Assembly (NCBI GenBank): GCA_964017045.1
Contig: OZ024799.1
Coordinates: forward strand, 34,105,736-34,169,735
Length of the DNA stretch: 64,000 bases
Origin: Omphiscola glabra
Lineage: Eukaryota > Mollusca > Gastropoda > Lymnaeidae
Direction: 5' to 3'
The position numbers were made by a program, and so were the translations under genes. Under the pieces are notes generated by a model, which made no database searches, was not told where the DNA came from, and saw only the letters and a program-made list of their open reading frames with translations. Positions 25,979-37,555 of this stretch are shown in pieces. Within the stretch, counting starts at the first letter, position 1; every line of letters starts with the position of its first letter.

Positions 25979-28900
25979 ATCGTAACTATTTTAACTGTAA
26001 CAGTAATCAGTTCGGTTAAAATTCTATGATTTTTCCCATAAGAAATTTACCATCAAGGAAAATTCCCCAGGTAGAAGAATCAGCACTTGAATTATTTTTT
26101 TCTCCAAAATTTTACCTTTTTTTTTTGTTGTTGTTTATTTGTGATTACTGCAAGAGCATCCGGAGCATACGACTCAAAGAAAAGTATATTTTCGGGGCAG
26201 ATTTCATCAATGAGATATACATTTTATACTTTTTAAAAAAGGAAATCACAGTCTGTGGAGTTGCGTACAGCAAGTTTTGCGTCGACGTTTTGGGTATAAA
26301 TTTCATTAATAAATTCATTGGATTAACTTTAAATTTAAAAAATAGCAAAATATATCTTGTTTTTTCTGTACTTATTCTGACAGTATTCCTCTATTTTTCA
26401 AACAGTCTAGCACCCATGGGTCGGCTGAACGTCTTCTTTTCAAGACAAAACAGAAAACCACATCGCTTTTATTGGTATTTTTGATTTGGGTAGCCCCCAC
26501 CATTTGGTCAGTACGTCTGCGCTGACGTCTGTACCGACAGATCTTAAGCGACGCTCACATAACCTGATTTGTGAAATGATTTCTGTTGTCGATCACTCCC
26601 CACAACTCCCGCTCTCGACCTTAAAAAAAGATCCACTCTCCCTCTTCCCTAATTCGTCAGGCGGATTCTGAAAATGTAATGGGGAGGGGGCAATTGGAAG
26701 GCGCCTACCGTATCTTGTGTCGGCTAACCTGTTGGTTTCTTCTGATTTGGACTTTAGCAAAATGCATGTACGCACATGCATATATAACCTATTCAGAAGG
26801 GAAATTTAACAATCTTTGTACATCGCTATCAATTTTGTTTCTCTTTTATTTCACGACAGTGTCCCAAATTATCAAACATATATATCCGCCACTGCACCCA
26901 CCAAGCCCCTTTTGTTTAATGAGATCGGCCTATCCCGTTTCTCATAGGAGGAATCTGTGAGCCAGTCAGTCCTGCGATCGAATCTGTCAATATCGACAAA
27001 ATACAAATAGAACGAGAAATAAAGAAAGATTTGGCCATGCGGACATCGCGGGTCTTCAAATAAAAGAGCAACGCAGCAGAAGGAAGAGAAGAATCAAGAA
27101 ACAAATCACTAAAACACACCAAATCTGGACGGTGAGATCATAGTTTTAAAAAAACATGTACCTGACCTGGGCATCGACTGTAAACATTTCGGAATTTTAG
27201 TTTTTCTGCATCAAAGCTACAGTGGTATTAAGTCGGTGAAAGTTTAGCTCTTCCTTAATGACCAAAGGGTATAAACAAATTAGCTGACTGCCTTGCACGT
27301 TATTTAGAAGTGTGACAGTATGACAAAACAAGCCCACAACAGCAAGTCATAGCACTATTAGAAAATATTGGATTTAATTCCGAGAGTGGAAGTAAGTAGC
27401 GAATCGATTCGCGGTGGTGTGGTCGGGCCTCTTAAATGAATAAAAAAGACTCGTCATTTATTTCAACTAACCGTGTTTTCTTTATCAGAATAATTTTAAA
27501 TAAGATTGCATCATTGATTTTTAGTTTAAAATAATTGATTTTGTTTTTAACGGATTCCGACTCGGTATGAAAAGCTTCAACTGTAACTTTCGGAGCTTTT
27601 TTTTTTTGGTAAAACAAAAAGGTTTTAAACGTAACCCCTTACAGCCACATAGCCACTTTATCATTGTGTCAGTAGCAATTCAATAGTAATTAGCCACAAA
27701 GGCACTAAGTCATTGTGTCAATAGTAGTAGAGAATGAACTGAAGATAGGAAGACTAGGAATGGGAAAAGATCCTTCTTCACAAGACAACCGAGAAACGCG
27801 TCAAGAGAACGTTCAGTTCTCAGCCGACAATGACAGAATAGGAGGTTTAACCGGTAACACGGTCAAGTAAGGCCTAATCTCTCGGCTGCTAGCTGGTGCT
27901 CCACAGCGGACTTAACACGAATTGCGGGGGTCAACGAGCTCACCAGTGGGGTCAGGAACGTCTGAACTTTCCTCAAAATTCATTGGGGACACCCTGAAAT
28001 GTATTGGGGGTGGGGTGGGGGTCATTTCAATCCTAATAACATAAATAAAACAAAAAGATTTAAGCATGTTACAACTTTTGCACAAATGAGGATATATGAT
28101 CATATCTGAAAGTTTTTTGCTGTAATTATCATACCGCATTTGATCATGACGAATCACATAGCCACTAACTTTCACAAAATATTGCAAACCACAATTTTTG
28201 TCTTCTCTTTCCTATTTTAGCCTTTCTTCCCAAGATCTTCTTTGCTCATTTTTAAATTACTTTTTGTCTAATAATGACATTGCTAGGAAAAGTTCACCAT
28301 TTGTAATACAATAAAGCGTCACGATTTTTAGATAGAATTCTCAATAAGTTGACTTAAACAAAATTGAAGATTCGTCAACGATTTTAATTGTTATGTCGTA
28401 ACTTTACAGAAAAATGGAGTGGAAGGATTCAAGATATACCCATCTAGAAGCGAATTGTCGGGGAGTGGAACCAAAACTGACACAGTGGCATTTACAACTA
28501 GCTTAATATGACATTGAGAAGAGGGGAGGAGGCCAAGTTTAAAATTTTCGGAAAAAAAATCAAGTTTGGTCAAATTAAAAATAAATAATAATAAAGTGAA
28601 TGAGTGCTTCCCTTCCTTCAGAATTGACTACATTCCTGTACCGGAAAGGAATGCGCACCCTCTATGGGAATGGCAGGGGCGAAAAAAATGGGAAATCATC
28701 CAACAGTGTCATGTTGTAAAGTAACATCAACCAAACCAAATGTTGACTATAGCGATTGCGGCGTTTCTATGGAGACTCAACGATAAGGTCCCTTTTATAT
28801 GAAACCAATCCATTTTATCCAGTGCCCCCCGAATACTAAAACAAGCAATCCTTTCAAACCCATAAGGCTTTGACCGCCTACCGCTGCATCTTCGCGACCG

Positions 28901-29930
28901 AAACGTCGGGATTTTTGGGCCAGTCTTGTCATTAGCCAAACACAGCAGTACAAAGCGCATCCTAGCATTCTCTTGCACACGCAGCGTTCGCCACGCGCAT
29001 CAAGCATTGGGTTTTGGGTGTTTGTTTGACAAGCAAATAGAGCTGTACAAAAACAAAATTTAAAAATCCAGCGTTGCCACTAGTGCTGCAGAGTCTTGGC
29101 ATTTTGGAGTGGAATAGGAGTCGAGTTTTTATTATTATTATTTTTTTAACATTTCGATGTTAACAATTTAAAGATTTCTTTCTGAAAAAAAACAAGAATA
29201 TTATAAAATGCACAGACATTTCAGTATTTATAAGACCAAGAATTCGTTGGTATTTTTTCTTCTTCTACAAAGTAAAAATTCCACAATATCCTGGTCATTA
29301 ATATCTTGTCAGAATACACTTCACGGACAGACAATTATTTATGATTTCAATTTACCTTTACTTTGATTATCGTTAAACTGCATATTTTTTAAACGGACCG
29401 AAAGTCAGAAATCGGAAATGTTTTGAGCGATTTCCAAGAAATTCGACCCAGCTACCAATCCGGAATTGATGTTTGCCGAGAAATACAAGGATTGTTGCTC
29501 TCCCCCCCTTCCCAACCCCAACCACTTTTTTTAAAAAAAAGCTCCTAACCGCACTTTTCCCCCAAAATTGAGCATTATTAATACTCTTAATGACCCACCC
29601 GCTTTTACACCCAAATTTATTTCACCGACTATTTCAGAAAAACAAAAGCAAGTATCACACATTAAAACGCACTTGACTTGCGATTTAAAAAAAAAAAAAG
29701 AATCTCATTAGTGCAGTTATCGGTAATTTTAATTCGGGAAATTAGAAGGTTTACATTTCGTTCATCTTCCCCTTGAAAAAAATATGAAAAACTGATTTTT
29801 GGGGGTGGGGGTTTGGGCAGAAAATTTGAATGAATGTGTTGTCATCGGCAACGAGTCTATGTGCCAAGTTTCAGCTCGATCGGTTGACGGGAAGTGGGTC
29901 AATTTGCCGTCCGAAGATCTTGCCTGCTAG
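25979..29930. other. Non-coding stretch, one 152-codon frame of unknown meaning
   Basis: The longest frame (26,026-26,484, plus) is hydrophobic and lysine-rich, as expected from AT-rich DNA, and resembles no family. Around 28,890-28,915 the plus strand has GCGACCGAAACGTCGGG, a GAAACGTC-containing phrase like the core of the dispersed family at 36.2, 43.9 and 62.6 kb. 29,850-29,900 has a phrase (CCAAGTTTCAGCTCGATCGG) that looks like an old dispersed repeat. Confidence 0.5.
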
Positions 29931-29989
29931 CCAGCCAGCTATGAACAAAAGCGAAGATGAAATGAAGGATATAAAAAGACGATGACTTG

Positions 29990-30591
29990 CTTGAAAACTC
30001 TCTGTTCTCTGCTACAACTTTTTCTCGGATTCCTGCCCTTCCTATCTAACCGAAATTCTTTCTGTCTGTTCACCCCTTCAACAACTTCGCTCCTCCGCAG
30101 ACATGCGTATTCTCTCTGTTCCCAAGACACGCACTAGAACATTCGGTGAATATGATCTTTCTCTTTCTGCACCCCCAAACAATGGAATTCTCTCCCACTA
30201 CACATCCGCAATATACCGACCATCCAGGTCTTCAAAACGGCACTCTAGACACATTTCTTTAAACTCTACTATTCCGACTGATTCCCTCTCCCCTTCCAAC
30301 TGATAAACAATGCTGCTGGGTGCCGTCCATGGCTTGACATGTCAAAGTTCTGGGGTGTTTTTGTTTTGTTTTTATACAGCTGTTTTGTAATTAAATAAAT
30401 GTATGTTACTTTTTAATGTCATGGTTATGTTTGCTAATATTTTCATGTGCAGCGCGGTGAGCCCAGCCCTAGGCTTTGGTACCACGCTATATAAGACCAG
30501 TGTAATAATAAATAATAACACATAAGGCAATGGGCACCACGCTATATAAGACCAGTGTAATAATAATAACATATAAGGCAATGGGGATATT
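29990..30591 (+). mobile_element. 3' end of a decayed non-LTR retrotransposon (LINE)
   Basis: Across two plus-strand frames the DNA encodes a typical end of a LINE reverse transcriptase ORF: VPKTRTRTFGEYD, then after a frameshift QWNSLPLHIRNIPTIQVFKT and, past an in-frame stop, THFFKLYYSD. W-N-SLP followed by an F-K-L-THFF helix is a family signature just before the ORF2 stop. It is followed by a 3' UTR ending GCTATATAAGACC and a TAATAATAA tail. A 55-bp terminal piece is present twice (30481 and 30536). The element is strongly 5' truncated and inactive. Clade not assigned. Confidence 0.75.
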
Positions 30592-33176
30592 TGGACGACG
30601 GGCTCTAAATGTTAGAGCGTTAAACCTTTCAAATAACTCTTATAGATATGGTGGGAAAAAAAAGAAAACATAATAAAACTCATGAGTGCGGAGTCTTGAT
30701 AGGAATAAACATAAAGAAAAGATGTGGTTTTTGTTCCTCCGCCTTTAATTCACGGTATGAGATGAAATAAAACCTCGTAGACTTTATTTAAAAAATCACT
30801 ACATATTTTAAAACTATTCTTTAATCCATGCGATCGTTCATTACGAAATTAAACAGCAATAATTTTTTTTTTTTAATTTTAAATTACCCCTTCATGGGGA
30901 CATCACTGTTCAATTATTAGAATGCTAAAAAAAATTAGAGAATGTTCATTGCCGAAAATATTGTTTGGAAAGTAGTCAACTCTGTGAATTTTTTTCAGTT
31001 AAGGATGTTTCAATAAGAAATATTAATTTAAACATTTTTAAATATAAATATTCTGGAGATTTCGAGGCAGTTTCAAATATGTGAGTGATAAAAACAATGT
31101 GAGGTCTACTGGTGTAATACAGCCATTATTAAAGATTCCAGAATTCATTGTCATTGAAGAAAGTATGCAACTTAACTATTTTATCTAGAAATTATAATTA
31201 ATACATATGATTGGTGTCCGAATCCAACCCAGCCCCTAGTCACACTCCCCCACCCAAATTAAATTTAAAATGATTTTTAAAAAAAAAAACATGGGTATAA
31301 ATTTAAAATAAAACGTTTAGGACATCTTGTCTAGCCAAGTGTGTACGTGAGAGTAGTTAAACGGGTGGAGGTCAAGTCTATAAATGAAGATTGAATAATG
31401 AGATGGACACTTGATGTGTTTTAACACGATGGCGTCAGGAGAAAGGAGGTTGGAACTCGGGACATTAATGGGTCATCGATCCATCTTTACTGGCCAACCA
31501 AAGCGGATGGCTGAAGTTACCGGTGGTCAGTGAAATACGGACATAGAACTTGAGAAGGAATATGGCCTGTCCAACTAAATTATCAGTTTCATGGGCAGTA
31601 TTATTTTAAGGCATATTTCAGGATTTTTAGGGGGGGGGGGGCGATTTCAGCTTTATTGAGAGGCTGAAATTTGGAACTTACTTCTACAACTTTGAAAAAA
31701 CAAATGATAAGCCTAACAACACGTGTAGTAGTAAATAATTGAACTAAATATGTTAAATCTCGATAAAATTAATATTAAGGCAGCACATGGTGAAATTGTA
31801 TTACCCCTCATGGGACTTTATGGTCGAACTCATCCGTTTATAAAGGGATGTACACACTGCAAGATTGTTTCCTAAACAAGGTACACCTGGGCATTCTTAA
31901 CTTGCGGTCCATTCAGGAGCGACTACTTAACTCATGGGTATCCGCGAACTAGCACAGGGGAATACATGATTCTTGTTCTCTTCTCCATTATTTTGGGAAT
32001 CCCCGCTCCACTAAACAAAAGACTGTTCAAAGTTTTCGATGCGATTACAAATTAAAGTAAATATTTAAACAGTCGTTAACTTTCAGTTACTATTCCGTAT
32101 TATTTAGGCCGAGATCAGTTAACTGGCACAGCCGCGGTTTTAATCCGAAGAAATTTAGTGAAGTTTTAAAAGATAAAGAGATAATAAATTCAGCTTTTAT
32201 TTTTTTAAATGTATTATTTCACCAGTGTCTGGCCATAAATGATGTTTGAGTGTGGAGGGTCATATATTAAATCTTAAATAATAAAGGTACTTCAAATAAA
32301 TATTACAAAACCTAATGGTGCCCTCCCCAAGTAATTTTCGCACATCATCTTGAAACTAAGGGCGCATTCACTATAATTTTTTGTTAGCTTGGTACCCTAG
32401 CCCCACACAGCGCACTGCTGGGGAGCAAAACAGCGGCACGTTATATGCTTTCAAAACAACAGCTTTGGGATGCCGGGTTTGACATGCGATGCCCATTTGC
32501 ACAACCCGAAACCACGTGTCAAAAGCGAAAGGTGAGTACCTAAGCTGGGTACAAGGACAGTGCCTCTCCGGTACCTTCACAGAGGCCGGCCGGCGTCGAA
32601 ATGAAGGGGAAAGATCCCAGCGAATACACGGGAGAGAATCAATAACATATGGCATGGCGTTCCTTGCATGTTACCTCCGGTAGCTTCAAGTTTTGATATA
32701 ATAGACAGCCAGTCAGGCAGTAGTGCATTGCTTTGTAACAGTAGGCCCCGACTTGCAAAGAATCGTTTGGTTTCCTTGGCATTACCCTTTCGGTCCCTGA
32801 ACACTATAAATATAAATCATCTATATGAAGTGAAAATCGAGGTGAGGACCACCATTCGTCGTCTTGAGAGAGATTATTCTGTTGTTTACATTTCATCTTT
32901 AAAAAAACATGTACATTTTTTATTGTAAAAAAAAAAATTAAAACTCGTCAAAGGATTCGGTTTTAAATTTGACAGTTATTCATGAATTGGAAATTTATTT
33001 CGTGTCAGATGGGTCCACCTTCCCTTTCCACTCGGGAATACCACACAAAAAGCGTTCCTGGGTTTTAAAATTTATGCGCATTTTGTGGTTTAAGCACTGA
33101 TTAATTTATACTAAATGTTTTCTTTGTGAAAACGAATTTTTAAAACACACCTCAAAACAACAAGAACAACAAAAAT
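30592..33176. other. Non-coding stretch
   Basis: AT-rich with a G run at 31,631. A phrase at 31,890-31,960 (GCATTCTTAACTTGCGGTCC and a later CATGGGTATCCGCGAACT) resembles worn hAT-MITE ends. A less AT-rich block at 32,390-32,800 gives overlapping frames on both strands with no family resemblance. Confidence 0.5.
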
Positions 33177-33402
33177 CTCAAAATGTTCGAGTACTCTGAA
33201 TGTCTGTACCAGGCCTGCACAACTCAAAATGTTCGAGTACTCTGAATGTCTGTACCAGGCCTGCACAGCTCAAAATGTTCAAGTACTCTGAATGTCCGTA
33301 CCAGGCCTGCACAACTCAAAATGTTCAAGTACTCTGAATGTCTATACCAGGCTTGCACAACTCAAAATGTTCGAGTACTCTGAATGCACAACTCAAAATG
33401 TA
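33177..33402 (+). repeat. 46-bp tandem repeat derived from a transposon-host junction
   Basis: Units recur at exactly 46 bases (CAGGCCTG at 33210, 33256 and 33302, CAGGCTTG at 33348). Each unit contains 16 bases of flank (TTCGAGTACTCTGAAT), an 8-base target site (GTCTGTAC or variant) and about 22 bases of hAT terminus (CAGGCCTGCACAACTC and on). The last, partial unit runs into the body of the MITE that follows. Confidence 0.9.
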
Positions 33403-33604
33403 AGGCGGGCCGTAATACATAATGGAAAACTTGTGCGGGACAAAAGAAAATGGGACAGGACTTGAGCGGGCCAAAAGAAAATAGGACAGGGGTTAAACTT
33501 TTAAGAAAATAATAAGAATAAAGAATATTTCGATACTTCGCGGGCCGCAAAATGGGTGCTGGTGGGCCGCATGCGGCCCGCGGGTAGAATGTTGTTCAGG
33601 CCTG
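33348..33604. mobile_element. hAT-type MITE with perfect 8-bp target-site duplication
   Basis: The left end reads CAGGCTTGCACAAC and the reverse complement of the right end reads CAGGCCTGAACAAC (12 of 14 identical). Both ends are flanked by the identical octamer GTCTATAC (33340-33347 and 33605-33612), as hAT transposases produce. The right end carries the GGGCCGCATGCGGCCCGCGG palindromic block typical of a widespread hAT MITE type. It is 257 bp long, has no transposase and is non-autonomous. Confidence 0.88.
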
Positions 33605-33612
33605 GTCTATAC

Positions 33613-36104
33613 CGTCGACTTCCTTAGTATTAATTATAGACAATTGGAAATACACTAGGACTCCAAAGTGGCTGACGTTTCACATTTATAGGGTTTCTTT
33701 GGCAACGAAAACACATCATCTTACATGCCAGCATCAGAGTAGGTAATGAATGAAGCCATATAGCGTAATGGGGATTAAACGGTATTGAGTTACACTTGTC
33801 TTGGGGGGAAATGTGTTTACTTTCTCTAGAATATATCTTTATGCAACTATCTATTTCATTTCCAAATAAGTATAATTCAATTAAAATAAAAATATCACGT
33901 ATTGAAAAGGGGAACGCTATAATAAAGAAAACAATGGAGAAACAAAGTTTGTTAGTCTTCGACAAAGGTAAATATCCAACAATAAAAACTATCAGAAATA
34001 CCCTTGATACCGTTTATAAAACTCGTAGTCTGCGGTCATAACCGTGTTTGCAAAATTATTGCTGCTTAGTCAATTGTGTACTAATTGCTGGATTTGAGCA
34101 TAACCTGTATGATGAGTGATGTGAATGTATATATATACAGTCAGACTAACGACTCTAACCACCACCAGCCGTATCCTCACCACCCCATTCGCACCCCACC
34201 ACGAACAACCGAACCATTGATCCTGCACTCCAGCTTGTTATGAGGACGGCGCGTGTAAATGTAATCGGGCGCAAGCAAAGTCATCGGTCATGGGTGGCGT
34301 TGGTGAGAAAGTGTCCAAACTTTCATTACTGCTTTCATCGCTGCTGCTTTTTCTGGCGTGTGGACTTGTGAGCGTAGAACATAAACTGGTGAAGTGTTCA
34401 GCAATTGGATTTTAACAACCGCTGAGCATGGATTTGAAACTACAATCGCTGAAGTCTTGGGCAGTCAGTGTCGTATTGAGATATGATGAAAGTAGGGCAC
34501 ATCAGTTAAAAATATATTGCTTCAAAATATCGGGTTATCATCTACTTATAATAATGGTAAAATCTTACTCCCACCCACCCCTCCGACGCATCTTGCGTGC
34601 ACTGACTCCGATTGAACCTACACACAATGTTTAATTACTCTCTCATCATCTCAAGATTGTATCCTTCCAGTGCCACTAGTGTTTGTATTGCTATAATAAC
34701 CCATTCTATATAATATGAAAAAGAAACATCGGAAATAAGTTGACTTCAGGAAAAAAATAATAAAATTCAGCCAGAAGGTGTTATTATAGCGATGCTCGCT
34801 TCATATGACGTCAAAATAACTCAATCAATATCAACCAATTGAGGAGTTTAATTTGGCTGATCATGTGACAAAGGCACTATCACTCGCTTTTCATTCATGT
34901 ACTGTGAAATACTTTGACTAGGTGTTGAATGGTGGTTGTTTAAATATTTTTTCACTGAAAAATATAAACAAACCTACCAACAGAGCCCTGCATCATGTAG
35001 CCAGTGGTGGAGCACAGTTGGCGGCCGGTCTCCTGCAACCGTTTTTCTGAAAGTGGGGCCTTTTAAATAATATATATTTTTATTTTTCTGTTCGTCGAAA
35101 AGGATATTTTTGTGTAAAAAGTTGTCTTGAAAGTGGGGCAGCGAAAATCTTAAACTGCCCCGGGCGGCATTGTGGGAAGGGTCTTTGTTTAGCTTGAGGG
35201 AAAAAAGATTGAGGGGCGCTGGCCTAGAGCAGTTCGGCATTTCGAATGAAGTGTGTTTTACTTTACTTTAGAATACTTTTTATTTCACGCCCATGAACTA
35301 TATTAAATATTCTGATGCCCCAACCACTTTTAAACCGAATATTTTTAATTTGAGACGATTTCAGTTCCAGAAAAGAAAATATGTACGCACCAAACGCAGT
35401 GGCGTTTTGTAAAAAAAAAAAACCAAAAAAAAAACCCATTTAGAGTAGTTATCGGGAATTACATTTTCCGCGCTATTGAACTTACTATTGAGCCGGAAAT
35501 TGAAGTAGTAAATTATGACGCCATCCACGAGTCATACCAAAAGCGTAATATATATATATAAGAGATAATAGATAATGAGTTCACACGATTAAATTTTCTT
35601 CAAATTACTTTTTGAACGCTCTATGTTGTAACACGAAATAGTGCGTTCAAAAAGAAATTGACGCCGATTTGTTCGTGTAAACTGAGCATAAAGACATGAT
35701 ATTATAGCATAGATCGTGTACTTTGCAGCATTTTCATAAAAGTAGTAAACGAGTAATAAAATACGCAACGCCCTCGACATGCGCCTACAAAAAGCGTGCA
35801 GCGTGTGCTTATAATCAATCATCACTTTTATAATACCTACTACGGGCTAATATAGTACAGCTATTGTGATAACCAAGAGGCACGCTTACACACACAATCT
35901 CTAGTGCAGGGTTTCCCAGCCTATTCTGTTTGCTGTACCCCAACGACTTGCTTGACTAATCTGGCGCTTACCTTCAAAAGGAATAAGGCATTTTAAGATT
36001 GGAAGAAAAAAAATTAGATTTCAGTTTCTTTTAATTGAATTACAAAGAGATTAGAGAGCTTCAGAACTTAGAAAAGAAACTTGTGACCCATAAAATAATA
36101 AACG
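33613..36104. other. Non-coding stretch
   Basis: No exon recognised. 35,906-35,945 reads CAGGGTTTCCCAGCCTATTC and on, which looks like one hAT terminus, but no partner end was found. 34,130 and 35,545 have short AT microsatellites. Frames at 34.97-35.24 kb resemble nothing. Confidence 0.5.
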
Positions 36105-36310
36105 AAGGCCTGCGTTCGAGCTGTGTGAATGGTATAGTAGAATAGTAGTATGTTGAAGCTTGAATCAAAAGACAGAGCAATAAGATGTGAACGTTTCGGC
36201 TTAAAGCCTTCCTCGGTGAACAGGACAAAGGAAAATACGACAAGAAACAGAGCATAGTGGAAAAAAAAAAAACAACTTTAGAGATCCCCTTCGTTGTTGC
36301 AGGAAGTAAC
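36105..36310 (-). repeat. Dispersed repeat family X, copy 1 (hammerhead-like core)
   Basis: Read on the minus strand this aligns over about 190 bases with 43,817-44,005 (plus). Shared phrases include ATCTCTAAAGTTGTTT, GCTCTGTTTCTTGT, GAAACGTTCACATCTTATTG, TTGATTCAAGCTTCAACATA and CACACAGCT. The core here is CCGAGGAAGGC, a short loop, GCCGAAACGTT. Confidence 0.8.
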
Positions 36311-37339
36311 ATTAAATAAAGTTTAATGTTAATAGAGAATTTAACATAAACATTTTTATCTTAACTGATAAGTCAGCTCAGGTAGATCTGTTCTTACAAT
36401 CACTTTTCCACTGAAATGTTGACACACAGATTGGAAGCCCAGCTCATTGGTATTCATTGGAAAATACAAGACCGACGCCAGGTTGGTAGTGTGTGCGCTT
36501 AGTTATCATCATTCTCGCCAGGTTGGTAGTGTGCGCGCTGAGTTATCATCATTCTAAATGTAAGGTCGGGGACCACAATGGAACAGAGTGACACATCCAC
36601 AAATATATACAAAATACGAAAGGACATCTTTTGTTTAACGCTCAGTGTCGTGGTCTGGCTACCCAGAACGCGGCGGAGGGTTATTAAACATACCACAAAA
36701 ACATTCTTTTTCCGGATCCGCCCCCGACTAGCCCCAAAAAAGTTGCGAACTTTCGTCCATCTTCTGCCTCGCAGCAGCGGATCGGTTTTGTGGCTATTTA
36801 GGGCAGCTTGCTTCTCGTCTTCAATTCCCATCGTTACTAAGAGCCCCCGCCAGTTACCATTATTCCAGTTAGCGAGCGGGCAGACTACAGACATGTTATA
36901 TCTAGCAGGCACTTCAGGGTCTCGTTTTTGATGAATCGTTTTCTTTCCGCACATAAATAACCCACGAGTTTCAAAAAATCTTTTTTCTACACCGATGAAT
37001 GACTTTACGGCAACGTCGTGAACGTGTTGCTTAAAAGCCTCACACCCACGAAGTACTTTTACGATGACATAATATCTCTGATGTCAGTTAGAGAAGAGTT
37101 TACGACCGTAACTTCAAATTACATTGAGAAATGAAATTTGAAGTTACAATCGTATATATATATATATTTCTCTTCTTTAATATTTTAAGGGCCCACCATC
37201 CATGTATATGTATGTGGGGGTTTGTGTGTGTGTTTATGTTTGTGTGTGTGTCACTTTATTATTTTGGTTTTCTTCACATTTGATGCAGGAGTCTGTCATC
37301 ACCGCTGCATACGAATAACATTTGAACGAGTACATCTAT
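36311..37339. other. Non-coding stretch, one moderately GC-rich island
   Basis: 36,545-36,930 is less AT-rich than its surroundings and open for over 110 codons in one frame on each strand (36,578-36,931 plus; 36,499-36,954 minus). Neither translation resembles a known family. A 30-base phrase around CGCCAGGTTGGTAGTGTG repeats at 36,477 and 36,515. AT and GT microsatellites lie at 37,150-37,250. Confidence 0.45.
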
Positions 37340-37555
37340 ACTGATAGAGACATTTGTACTGATAGAGATATCTGTACAGATAAAGACATTTGTACTGATA
37401 GAGACATCTGTACTGATAGAGACATCTGTTCTGATAGAGACATTTGTACTGATAGAGACATTTGTACTGATAGAGACATTTGTACTGATGGAGACATTTG
37501 TACTGATAGAGACATCTGTACTGATAGAGACATTTGTACTGATAGAGAATTTGTA
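37340..37555 (+). repeat. 18-bp tandem repeat, about twelve copies
   Basis: The unit is GATAGAGACATTTGTACT with T/C and other single-base variants, at an exact 18-base period. Because 18 is a multiple of three, frames on both strands stay open (plus-strand hexapeptide DRDICT). These frames are not evidence of a gene. Confidence 0.97.

Noticed and set aside
26026..26484. 152-codon plus-strand frame, hydrophobic
   Set aside because: AT-rich codon use and no recognisable domain or conserved motif; an opposite-strand frame overlaps. No evidence of a gene.
33177..33402. CRISPR-like array
   Set aside because: The whole 46-bp unit repeats without unique spacers, in an animal genome; it is a minisatellite.
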